Assembly: GCA_963762545.1 (NCBI GenBank)
Contig: CAVXLC010000001.1
Coordinates: 434,001 to 498,000, forward strand
Reading direction: 5' to 3'
Source of the DNA: JABFSM01 sp963762545
Lineage (GTDB): Bacteria; Gemmatimonadota; Gemmatimonadetes; Gemmatimonadales; GWC2-71-9
DNA length: 64,000 nucleotides
The notes under the pieces were generated by a model. That model was not told the origin of the DNA. It saw only the letters and a list, made by a program, of their open reading frames with translations, and ran no database searches. A program made the translations under genes and the position numbers. How positions within the stretch are numbered: position 1 is the stretch's first letter; every line of letters begins with the position of its first letter. Positions 34,372 to 42,663 of the stretch are shown piece by piece.

Positions 34372-35763
34372 TCACTCGTAGCGGAGGCAGACCACGGGGT
34401 CCTGGCGGGCGGCGCGATAGGCCGGCACGATGCCGAATCCGATGCCGACGGTGAACGACACCCCGAACGCGACGATCACCGAGAGGGCCGACACGATCGT
34501 CTTGATGCCCGCCAGCCGCTCGATACCGATGGAGAGCCCGGCGCCGACCAGGATCCCGGCCAGCCCGCCGGCCACGCTGATCAGCACCGCTTCGCTCAGG
34601 AACTGGAACAGGATGTCTTTCTGGGTGGCGCCGACCGCGCGGCGCACCCCGATCTCGCGGATCCGCTCCAGCACCGAGGCGAGCATGATGTTCATGATGC
34701 CGATGCCGCCCACGATCAGCGAGATCGAGGCGATCGCGCCCAGCACCACGTTGAAGATCGTCTTGGTGCGCTGCTCCTGCTTGAGCAGCAGCTCCGGCAT
34801 CGTGATCTCGAAGTCGATCACCGCGTTGTGCCGCCGCGAGAGCATGCGCTGGGCGATCTCGGCCACCCCGGGCACCTGCTTCGAGTCGGCTACCCGGACG
34901 ATGATCCGGTCGAGCTGGTTGCGATTGGTGCGCTCCTGGCGCTGCTCCTCGGATTCCGAGGAGTCCGCCGTGACGAACTGCCCCGGCCGCGCGGCCAGCT
35001 CGATGTCCCGCTGGGTGAGCTGGGCCCGGTTGCGGAACCGCAGCAGCATGGTGTGCACCGGGATGTACACGTCCATGTTCGCGTCGCGGATGCCCAGACG
35101 CTGGGCGGTCGCGCTGGTGACCCGGCGGTCGGCCAGCACCCCGAGCACGGTGAGCCAGGTCTCGCCGACCTTGATCCGCTTCCCGATCGGCTCTTCGGTG
35201 GTGAAGAAGCGGGAGCGCACCCCGTGGCCGATGATGGCCACCGGCAGGCCCTGCGCCACCTGCACCGGCGTGAACCAGGTGCCGCTGCCCAGCTCGAGAT
35301 TGGTGAGCCGGAAGTAGCTGGTGTCCACGCCGACCAGCTTGCCGGACCGCCGGAGCCCCTCCCGGGTGATGCTGCTGTTGAGCACCACCTCGGCGCTGGT
35401 GGTTTCGACCGCCGGGAGCACCGCGATCGCCTCCGCGTCGGCATAGGTCAGCCCGGGTGAGTACTTCTTGACTTCCTTGTTGTCCTGCTCGGTGGCGGGC
35501 CCCTCCTTCTGCTCCACCAGCGGCGTGATCATCACGTTGTTGGAGCCCAGCAGCCGCATCTGCGCCAGGATCTCCTGTTCGGCGCCCTTGCCGATGGCCA
35601 GCATCGCGATGACCGAGGCCACCCCGAAGAGAATGCCGAGGGACGTGAGCGAGGCGCGCAGTTTGTTGTGCCGGACCGCCTCGAGGGCGGTGCGCATGCC
35701 GAACAGGACGTGCGCGATGATCGCCGCGCGCAGCCGCGCGAGCGCGGTTCGATCGATGGCCAC
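34372..35763 (-). CDS. MacB-like ABC transporter permease (no ATPase domain)
   Basis: 463 residues from the GTG at 35763, 4 bp after the adaptor stop. One helix opens the protein (LTSLGILFGVASVIAMLAIG), then a large periplasmic MacB_PCD-type domain (about 65-325) precedes three C-terminal helices of the FtsX domain with RIREIGVRRAVGATQKDI, ending AARQDPVVCLRYE. Full-length MacB carries an N-terminal ATPase of about 220 residues; here it is absent. The ATPase must come from elsewhere. Together with the adaptor and TolC gene it forms a tripartite efflux or export module. Confidence 0.87.
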   Translation of the reverse strand: MAIDRTALARLRAAIIAHVLFGMRTALEAVRHNKLRASLTSLGILFGVASVIAMLAIGKGAEQEILAQMRLLGSNNVMITPLVEQKEGPATEQDNKEVKKYSPGLTYADAEAIAVLPAVETTSAEVVLNSSITREGLRRSGKLVGVDTSYFRLTNLELGSGTWFTPVQVAQGLPVAIIGHGVRSRFFTTEEPIGKRIKVGETWLTVLGVLADRRVTSATAQRLGIRDANMDVYIPVHTMLLRFRNRAQLTQRDIELAARPGQFVTADSSESEEQRQERTNRNQLDRIIVRVADSKQVPGVAEIAQRMLSRRHNAVIDFEITMPELLLKQEQRTKTIFNVVLGAIASISLIVGGIGIMNIMLASVLERIREIGVRRAVGATQKDILFQFLSEAVLISVAGGLAGILVGAGLSIGIERLAGIKTIVSALSVIVAFGVSFTVGIGFGIVPAYRAARQDPVVCLRYE

Positions 35764-35767
35764 CGGG

Positions 35768-37150
35768 TCAGCCCTTCTTGGCGGGAGCGCCGGGCTTGGC
35801 GGGCTTGCCGGTCGGGGGGGTCGGCGCCCCGGCCGACGGAATGGCGCGGGCGCCCAGCGCCGTGTCCCCCCCGGCCTTGGGCGGCGCGCCGGAGCCGGGG
35901 AGCCGGACCAGCGGGAGCTTGTCCTTGTCGGCCGGGGGCGAGAGCAGCACCCGGTCATTCTCGTCGAGGCCCTTGGCGATGATCACGTCGTTGTCGTTCA
36001 TCGCGCCGGTCACCACCTCGTGCTTCTCGATGCCGCCGCCCGACTGCTTGTACACGAACGGCACGCCGTTCTCGCTGTTGACCGCCTCCAGCGGCACGAA
36101 GAGCGCCTGGGGAATGCTGAACGTCTCGATGGCGTTGCCGGTGGTCATCCCGGGACGCAGCGTCGTGTCGGGCTGCTCCACCACCACCCGCACCTCGAAC
36201 ACCTTGGCGTCCTGGTTGGGTCGCTGCTCTCCCATGTTGGCCACGCTGGTGACCCGTCCCTTGAGCTTCTTGGTGGGATCGGCGTCCAGCGTGAGAAGCG
36301 CCGGCTGGCCCACGCTCACCTTCCGGACGTCGATTTCGTTGATGTAGGTGACCGACTCCATCTGGGTGAGGTCGGGCAGCGTCGCCACCGCGGGCTCCCA
36401 GGCGTTCACCTGCGAGCCGGTGGTTTTCTTCTTCCCGTTCCATTCCTTGACGTAGGTCACCATGCCGGGCGCGGGAGCCTTGATCGTGAAATTCGCCATG
36501 ACATCCTGCACGATGGCGAGCTGGTTCTTCTGGCGGTCCCGGTCGGCCCCGACCTCACGCATCTTGGCCTGGGCCTGTTCGGTGCGGGTCTGGTAGTCCA
36601 CCTTGGCCTGGGCCAGCGCGCGCTGGGCCTTCTCGAGGTCGATCTCGGCCTGGCGCCGGACCGTCGGGGCCTCGAACACCGCTTGTTCCTTGGCGAGCCG
36701 CTTCTCCTCCAGGGTCAGATCCATGGTGCGGATATCTTCCCGCGCCTTGGACAGATTGAGCGTGGAATCGAGCATGGCCTGCTCGTAGACGGCCTCGGCC
36801 TTCTGGAGCGCCAGCCCCACGTCGGAGGCCCGCGCGGCGATGCCCGAACGGTCCAGCTCGGCCACCACGTCGCCCGCCTTCACCACCGTGCCTTCCGGCA
36901 CGATGCTGGAGATCTTCATCTGGTACTGATTGGCCTGCTGGGCGTTCTGGGGCACGTTGATCTGGACGAACTTGAGGGCCCGGAGCTCCCCGGAAGTGGT
37001 GACGACGGTCTTGAATTCGCCTCGCTTGACCCGCGCCACGACCGCCGTCTCGGCGGCCTTGGGGCCGCGCGCCAGGAGCCACGCCCCGGGGACGCCGACC
37101 AGCAGCACGGCTGCCGCGACCATGAACCTGCGGGAGCGGGGGAGGCGCAT
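35768..37150 (-). CDS. HlyD/MacA-family periplasmic adaptor protein
   Basis: 460 residues. One N-terminal membrane anchor (about residues 9-27), then the membrane-fusion pattern: a barrel-sandwich half (VVTTSGELRALKFVQINV, GTVVKAGDVVAELD), a long alpha-hairpin (about 105-215, with KAREDIRTMDLTLEEKRLAK), the second half (FTIKAPAPGMVTYVKEW) and the beta-barrel. The tail from about residue 415 is low-complexity and rich in Pro, Ala, Gly and Lys. It is the first gene of the adaptor-permease-TolC operon. It would link the inner-membrane permease to the TolC duct. Confidence 0.87.
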   Translation of the reverse strand: MRLPRSRRFMVAAAVLLVGVPGAWLLARGPKAAETAVVARVKRGEFKTVVTTSGELRALKFVQINVPQNAQQANQYQMKISSIVPEGTVVKAGDVVAELDRSGIAARASDVGLALQKAEAVYEQAMLDSTLNLSKAREDIRTMDLTLEEKRLAKEQAVFEAPTVRRQAEIDLEKAQRALAQAKVDYQTRTEQAQAKMREVGADRDRQKNQLAIVQDVMANFTIKAPAPGMVTYVKEWNGKKKTTGSQVNAWEPAVATLPDLTQMESVTYINEIDVRKVSVGQPALLTLDADPTKKLKGRVTSVANMGEQRPNQDAKVFEVRVVVEQPDTTLRPGMTTGNAIETFSIPQALFVPLEAVNSENGVPFVYKQSGGGIEKHEVVTGAMNDNDVIIAKGLDENDRVLLSPPADKDKLPLVRLPGSGAPPKAGGDTALGARAIPSAGAPTPPTGKPAKPGAPAKKG

Positions 37151-37278
37151 CGGAATACCTCATTCTCTGGTTGGGATCGACCCCGTCGGGATCAGCCCGT
37201 AAGACGCCCGGAGCGCCGATTTCGTTGCTTCCGGACTCGCCGGGGGCCGCTTGCAATGTGGGACCCGCCCCCAGGGGT

Positions 37279-37306
37279 TGCAACCGGTTACCGGGATCGT
37301 AATCTG
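37279..37306 (+). promoter_or_regulatory. Candidate promoter for the CapA-like gene
   Basis: TTGCAA (37279-37284) and TAATCT (37301-37306) are separated by 16 bp, about 45 bp before the ATG at 37351. The divergent adaptor gene starts at 37150, and no equally good promoter was seen on its strand. Confidence 0.45.
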
Positions 37307-37350
37307 TTTGATACCTTCACCTACGAGCCCGGGCCGGGCCGGGGTTTCGG

Positions 37351-38736
37351 ATGAAAGGGCGATGGATGCTGGCGAGTCTGAGCAGGTGGGTTCGGGAAGG
37401 GCCGGCGGCCACCCTGGTGCCGTTCCGATTTCGGTCCCCGCTCGAGCGGATGACGGTGGCCCGCGCCTACCCCCGCGCCAGGTCTCCGCTTCGCTGGACC
37501 CTGGCCGGCGGGGCCGAGGCGACCCTTCTCTTCGGCGGAGACCTCGCGCTGCACCGCTGGGACCGGTCGCAGCAGCCCGACCGGATCTTCCCCGGCCTCG
37601 CGGCCCTGGCGAGCTCCGCCGAGGCCCTGTTCCTGAACCTGGAGACCCAGCTCACATCCGTCGAGACGCCGGGCGGCGTCATCGGCTCGATGCTGCGGGC
37701 CCCACCATGCGCGATCGACGTGCTCGCCTACCTCGGAGTTCGGGGGGTCACCTGTGCCAACAATCACTGCCTCGATTTCGGTTCTCAGGCGCTGCTCGAG
37801 TCGGCCGGACGGATCGAATCGGCCGGCATCGCCGTCGTCGGAGTGATGCGGCCGGGCCACGGCGCCGGCGCGGTGGTCGAGGTGCGGGGCATCCGGGTCG
37901 GATTGCTGGCGTATACCGACGATTGGTTCGTTTCCGGGGACCGGGTCGGGTCCGCCCTCCCCGCCGCGCACGATCCTTCGGTGGTTCGGGCGGACATCGC
38001 AGCGATGCGGACACGCGCAGACCTGGTGGTGGTGCAGCTGCACTGGGGGTATGAATGGTCGGTGTACCCGATGCTCTCGCATCGCGACCTGGCGCGTTCC
38101 TACGTCGAAGCGGGCGCCGATCTGGTCGTGTGCCATCACGCCCACGTCCCGATGGGCGTGGAAACCTGGCGGGGCGGGGCGATCGCGCACGGCCTCGGCA
38201 ACCTCTACTTCGGCCGGCCGAAGTCGAGGCACCACCCCTTCACCGCTGCCTCGTTCGTCTTGCGGGTCGGGATTTCCCGCTCGAGGATCACGGATCTGGA
38301 GGTGATTCCGGTCGTCACGGACCCGGAGGGCCGGGTGGGCCCCTCGTCGGGCGCCGCCGCCCGGGAGATGGAAGACGTGCTGGGATACCTTTCGAGCCGG
38401 CTCGGTCGCGCGGAATACCTCGCGCGGGTCGAGGAGTCGCTCTTGATGCAGCAGGGCTCCGTCATGCTGCATGACCTGCACGTACGCGTCGCGACCGGCG
38501 ACACGCGCGGCGCCCGCGAGCGCGTCCTCTTTCTGGAGCCGCCCCGGCAACGACTGCTGACGGCCGGTTTGCGCCGGGCCGGCGGCCCTTTCGGCGTCGC
38601 CGGGGAGCTGCTCGAGGATCTGCGGGATGGCCGGAAGATTCTCGCGAGTCCCGCGGTCGCGGCAGAGCTCGCCGCCGCGAGCCGGCCGGTCGACCGGCAT
38701 CAGGCCAGGCGCCCGCAGATCGGGAGAATCCCCTGA
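37351..38736 (+). CDS. CapA-like metallophosphoesterase-fold protein
   Basis: 461 residues. The CapA (PGA_cap) pattern is clear: LLFGGDLALHRW at the start (calcineurin-like D-x-H region), LFLNLETQLTS, GVTCANNHCLDFGSQALLES and VVVQLHWGYEW, then LVVCHHAHVPMG and AHGLGNLYFGR. These supply the metal-binding Asp, Asn and His residues. CapA is needed for poly-gamma-glutamate capsule formation in Bacillus, but many distant homologues have other roles. No signal peptide is evident. capB and capC are absent here, so a capsule role is only a possibility. Its stop overlaps the next ATG by 1 base. Confidence 0.8.
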   Translation: MKGRWMLASLSRWVREGPAATLVPFRFRSPLERMTVARAYPRARSPLRWTLAGGAEATLLFGGDLALHRWDRSQQPDRIFPGLAALASSAEALFLNLETQLTSVETPGGVIGSMLRAPPCAIDVLAYLGVRGVTCANNHCLDFGSQALLESAGRIESAGIAVVGVMRPGHGAGAVVEVRGIRVGLLAYTDDWFVSGDRVGSALPAAHDPSVVRADIAAMRTRADLVVVQLHWGYEWSVYPMLSHRDLARSYVEAGADLVVCHHAHVPMGVETWRGGAIAHGLGNLYFGRPKSRHHPFTAASFVLRVGISRSRITDLEVIPVVTDPEGRVGPSSGAAAREMEDVLGYLSSRLGRAEYLARVEESLLMQQGSVMLHDLHVRVATGDTRGARERVLFLEPPRQRLLTAGLRRAGGPFGVAGELLEDLRDGRKILASPAVAAELAAASRPVDRHQARRPQIGRIP

Positions 38737-39485
38737 TGCTCCGCCGCCTGCTCGGACGGATTTATCGCGGCGTGACGGGCTCCCGGTACTCGCCGCTCCG
38801 GCCCGTCGTGGAGGCGGCTCGGTTCTCCCGCAGCATGCGGGGGGTGCGCCGGGGGCTGGTGGAGCTGCGCGCCATCCCCGACGGGACGCCGGTCAGCGTG
38901 GAGCTCCTCGAGCGGATCCGGGAGGCGTGGGGCAATCCGGCCTGGACCGCGGACGCCGGATTCCTGCGCGAGGTCGCCTCCGCGGTGCGGAACCGGCCCG
39001 GCCCGGTGCTCGACTGCGGGAGCGGCCTCTCCACGGTCATCTGCGCCGCGCTGGCCGGGCGGCACGGTGCGATCGTGTGGAGCCTCGAACAGGACCGCGG
39101 CTGGTACCGGCACATGGGCCGGGTAATCGACGCGCTCCGCCTCGACAATGTCCGGCTCTGGTACACTCCGCTCCGCTCCTACGGCGATTTCGCCTGGTTC
39201 GATCTCGGCGCGATCGAGCTTCCGCGGCACTTTCCGGTGGTCTCGTGCGACGGGCCGTCGGTCATGCGCTCGGCGTTTCCTCCCGATCTGTACGCGGCGT
39301 GGCGCGTCGGGGTCGTGATGGTCCTCCAAACCCTGGGCATCACGTTCGCCGAGATCCTGCTCGACGATGGCGAGGATCTCCGTTCCGCCGCGCTGGCCGA
39401 ACGGTGGCGGCGCGAGGGCATCCCGACCGTCGAGGTCGCCACCCCGACCGGCAAGCTCCTCAGGGGGTACCGGTCGCCGCCGTGA
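38736..39485 (+). CDS. Class I methyltransferase-like protein
   Basis: 249 residues, starting on the last base of the CapA stop (TGATG). A Rossmann-like motif, VLDCGSGLSTVICAALA, and then WSLEQDRGWYRHMGRVI fit a SAM-binding core where the Glu would hold the ribose. VSCDGPSVMRSAF and ILLDDGEDLR resemble the active-site region of small-molecule or glycan methyltransferases. The family is not firmly assigned. Coupling to the CapA-like gene suggests work on the same cell-surface polymer. Confidence 0.6.
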   Translation: MLRRLLGRIYRGVTGSRYSPLRPVVEAARFSRSMRGVRRGLVELRAIPDGTPVSVELLERIREAWGNPAWTADAGFLREVASAVRNRPGPVLDCGSGLSTVICAALAGRHGAIVWSLEQDRGWYRHMGRVIDALRLDNVRLWYTPLRSYGDFAWFDLGAIELPRHFPVVSCDGPSVMRSAFPPDLYAAWRVGVVMVLQTLGITFAEILLDDGEDLRSAALAERWRREGIPTVEVATPTGKLLRGYRSPP

Positions 39486-39551
39486 CAACGTTGCTTGCTG
39501 CCGCCGCGTATCTTCTGCAGTTTCTCCGCCCTTCCCCTACCGGTGACACGT

Positions 39552-42542
39552 ATGAGACTCGCCCGCGGTGTCTCTCTGGCGTTCCTGATTGTTTTCCTTC
39601 CCGGAGTGGCCGCGGCGCAGGGACCGGCGGCCAAACGGGTGCTCACTCCGGCGGACTGGGATCACTGGCGGTCGATCACCGGTGCGACGCTCTCCAATGA
39701 CGGGAAGTGGGCCGCCTACACCCTGATTCCGCAGGTCGGAGACGGCGAGCTGGTGATCCGGTCCACCCAGGGGGCCACCGAGTACCGGGTGCCCCGCGGC
39801 TATCTCGGGCGGCCCAACAATGTTCCCGGCGGGCTCCGGCCTCCCGCCGGCGGCACCGGAGAAGGCGAGCCGGCCGGCCCCACCGCGTCGCCGGCCCAGT
39901 TCACCGCGGACAGCCGGTTCGTCGTGGTCACCACCCAGCCCCTCCAGGCCGAGGTCGAGCGGCTCCAGGCCATCCGGGCGGGGCGCGGCGGCCGGGGTGC
40001 CGCGGCGGCCACTCATACGGCGCTGGCCATCGTGGACCTGGCGAATGGACAGGTCACCACTATTCCCGCGGTTCGGAGCTTCCGGCTGCCGCGGCGCAAC
40101 GGGACCTGGCTGGCGTACGTGGCGGAGCCCGATTCGGCCGGCGCCGATTCCACCGCCCGCGGCAACCGCGCCGCCGGTGTGCGGCGCACCTACGGGTCGG
40201 CACTGGTCATCCGGAATCAGGACACCGGATCGGAGGAGCGCATTCCCGACGTGCTCTCCTACGCGCTCAATGACGAGGGGACCGTGCTGGGGTACACCGT
40301 CGTCTCCCGAGACTCGACCCGGGACGGCGCCTATCTCCGGACCATGGCGACGGGCGCCACGACCACGCTGGCGAGTGGCCGGGGCAACTACAGAGCCCTG
40401 GCGCTCGACAGCGCGGCTCGGCAGGTGGCGTTTCTCTCCGACCGCGAGGAATTCGGCAGGGACAAGGCGCACTACGCCCTGTACTATGCCCTGCTCAAGG
40501 GGGGCGAGGCGCAGCCGGTGGTCATGCCCGAGGCGCTGGCCGGCGACTACCGGATCTCCGATGTCGCGGCGGTCTCGTTTACCCGGACCGGCAGCGCCAT
40601 TCTGTTCGGCGTCGCGCCGCCGCTGCCCGATTCGGTCCCGGCCGACTCGCTTTCGGGCAAGGCGGTGTTCGACCTGTGGCACTACAAGGATCCGGCCCTC
40701 CAGCCGACGCAGCGCCTCAACGCGGTGCGGGAGCGGAACCGTTCCTTCCAGGCGATCTACTTCCCGGCCACCAGAAAGCTGGTGCAGCTGGCCAATGATT
40801 CGATTCCGACGGTGGACGTCTCGGACGACGCGCGTATGGCCCTGGCCGTTTCGAGAGAGCGCTACCGGATCGAGTCGATGTGGGGCGACGGCGGCAGCGA
40901 CGTGTACCTCATCGATCCGCAATCCGGCACGCCCAGGCTCATCCGGGAAAAGATCAGCGGCCAGGCCCAGCTCTCGCCGGAGGGCAAGTACGCCGCCTTC
41001 TACGATCACGGGCAGTGGTACAGCTACAACACGCTCACCGGGAAGACGGTGGATCTGACCGGACCGGTCGCCGGCGTGAGCTTCGGCCAGGAGACCTGGG
41101 ACACCCCCTCCATTCCGGCCGCCTGGGGCCTCGCCGGCTGGACCAAGGGCGACAAATCGGTGCTGATCTACGACCGGTGGGACGTCTGGGAGCTCGATCC
41201 CAACGGACAGCGGCCCGCGGTCATGGTCACCGATTCGCTGGGCCGGAGCCAGCATGTGGTGCTCCGGCTGGTGCAGGTCCGGCGCGGCCGGGGCGGCGCG
41301 GGTGGAGGGGGCGGTGGCGGCGGCGGTTTCTTCGGCGGCGAGGCCGTGCGGGACCCGATCGATCCCGCCCAGCCGCTGCTGCTCCGCGCGGTCGACGAGG
41401 ACACCAAGGCCGGCGGGTTCTACCAGGACCAGCTGGGCCGGCGCCAGGCGCCGGAACGGATCGTGATGGCCGATGTCGCCTTCGGTGCGCCGCTCAAGGC
41501 CGAAGACGCCGATGTCTGGATGGTGACCCGCGGCACGTTCGTGGATTTCCCCAACCTCTGGGTGGGGCCCTCGCTCGCCCGGCTGAGCCGGATTTCCGAC
41601 GCCAATCCCCAGCAGAAGGAGTTCAACTGGGGCACCGTGGAGCTGGTGCACTGGGTGAGCGCGGACGGTGTGCCGCTCAAGGGTCTGCTCTACAAGCCGG
41701 AGGATTTCGACTCGACCCGGAAGTATCCGCTCATCTCCTACTTCTACGAGTCGCTGTCGCAGAACCTGCACAGCTACATCCCGCCCAACGGGCGCAACGT
41801 CATCAACCCGACCCACTACGTCTCCAACGGCTACCTGATCTTCGAGCCGGATATCAGCTACCAGAACGGCTATCCGGGTCCCAGCGCCATGAAGTCCGTC
41901 ATCCCGGGTGTCCAGATGCTGCTGGCCCGAGGCTACGTGGACCCGGCGCGGCTCGGGCTGCAGGGCCAGTCCTGGGGCGGGTACCAGATCGCCTACATGA
42001 TCACCCAGACCAGCATGTTCGCCGCGGCGATGGCGGGGGCGCCGGTAGTCAACATGACCAGCGCCTACGGCGGCATCCGCTGGGGCTCCGGCGTGGCGCG
42101 CGCCTTCCAGTACGAGACCGGCCAGAGCCGGATCGGTGGCTCGCTCTGGGAGGCTCCGATGCGGTATATCGAGAATTCCCCTCTCTTCTGGCTCGACAAG
42201 GTCACCACGCCGCTCTTCATCATGAGCAACGACGCGGATGACGCCGTACCGTGGTATCAGGGCATCGAGTTCTTCGTGGGGATGCGGCGGCTCGGGAAGG
42301 AAGTGTACCTGATCGACTACAACAACGACGTGCACAACCCGGCGAGCCGCGCCAATCAGAAGGACATCGCGATGCGGATGCAGCAGTTCTTCGACAACAA
42401 GCTGAAAGGGGCGCCGGCGCCGGACTGGATGGTCCGGGGCATTCCCTACCTGGCCAAGGGGCGCGATCAGCTGGCCCCGCCCGCGCCCGCCGCGGCGGGG
42501 CAGGGAGGCCCGCCGCAGCCGAATCCCCGCCCGAATCCCTGA
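39552..42542 (+). CDS. Secreted S9-family prolyl oligopeptidase-type peptidase
   Basis: 996 residues from the ATG at 39552, which begins a good signal peptide (about 1-22, ending GVAAAQ); a GTG-type start at 39495 would add 19 residues without one. The N-terminal ~600 residues have repeated WD/PD40-like beta-propeller segments. The alpha/beta-hydrolase domain holds the triad Ser807 (GQSWGGY), Asp896 (NDADDAVPW) and His928 (NNDVHNP), all at S9 spacing. A Gly-rich insertion (GGGGGGGGFF) lies near residues 580-595. S9 enzymes cleave short peptides, often after Pro or at N-terminal dipeptides. It is the first of a block of extracellular peptide-handling genes. Confidence 0.88.
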   Translation: MRLARGVSLAFLIVFLPGVAAAQGPAAKRVLTPADWDHWRSITGATLSNDGKWAAYTLIPQVGDGELVIRSTQGATEYRVPRGYLGRPNNVPGGLRPPAGGTGEGEPAGPTASPAQFTADSRFVVVTTQPLQAEVERLQAIRAGRGGRGAAAATHTALAIVDLANGQVTTIPAVRSFRLPRRNGTWLAYVAEPDSAGADSTARGNRAAGVRRTYGSALVIRNQDTGSEERIPDVLSYALNDEGTVLGYTVVSRDSTRDGAYLRTMATGATTTLASGRGNYRALALDSAARQVAFLSDREEFGRDKAHYALYYALLKGGEAQPVVMPEALAGDYRISDVAAVSFTRTGSAILFGVAPPLPDSVPADSLSGKAVFDLWHYKDPALQPTQRLNAVRERNRSFQAIYFPATRKLVQLANDSIPTVDVSDDARMALAVSRERYRIESMWGDGGSDVYLIDPQSGTPRLIREKISGQAQLSPEGKYAAFYDHGQWYSYNTLTGKTVDLTGPVAGVSFGQETWDTPSIPAAWGLAGWTKGDKSVLIYDRWDVWELDPNGQRPAVMVTDSLGRSQHVVLRLVQVRRGRGGAGGGGGGGGGFFGGEAVRDPIDPAQPLLLRAVDEDTKAGGFYQDQLGRRQAPERIVMADVAFGAPLKAEDADVWMVTRGTFVDFPNLWVGPSLARLSRISDANPQQKEFNWGTVELVHWVSADGVPLKGLLYKPEDFDSTRKYPLISYFYESLSQNLHSYIPPNGRNVINPTHYVSNGYLIFEPDISYQNGYPGPSAMKSVIPGVQMLLARGYVDPARLGLQGQSWGGYQIAYMITQTSMFAAAMAGAPVVNMTSAYGGIRWGSGVARAFQYETGQSRIGGSLWEAPMRYIENSPLFWLDKVTTPLFIMSNDADDAVPWYQGIEFFVGMRRLGKEVYLIDYNNDVHNPASRANQKDIAMRMQQFFDNKLKGAPAPDWMVRGIPYLAKGRDQLAPPAPAAAGQGGPPQPNPRPNP

Positions 42543-42547
42543 GCTAC

Positions 42548-42592
42548 GGGGCTCCGCCGGCGCGCCAGCCCTCCTCGCGCGGCGGAGTCCCC
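42548..42592 (+). terminator. Imperfect long hairpin after the S9 peptidase gene
   Basis: An arm around 42548-42562 (GGGG-CTCCGCCGGCGC) pairs with one around 42577-42592 (GCGCGGCGGAGTCCCC) with two single-base bulges. It sits 6 bp after the stop. There is no T-tract, so it may act as an mRNA-protecting hairpin rather than a true terminator. Confidence 0.4.
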
Positions 42593-42663
42593 TGATGGCG
42601 GCGGAGCCCGGGGAGGGTAGCTTTGGGAAACGCTGAATTCCAACCACTTGCCCCGGGTATCCT

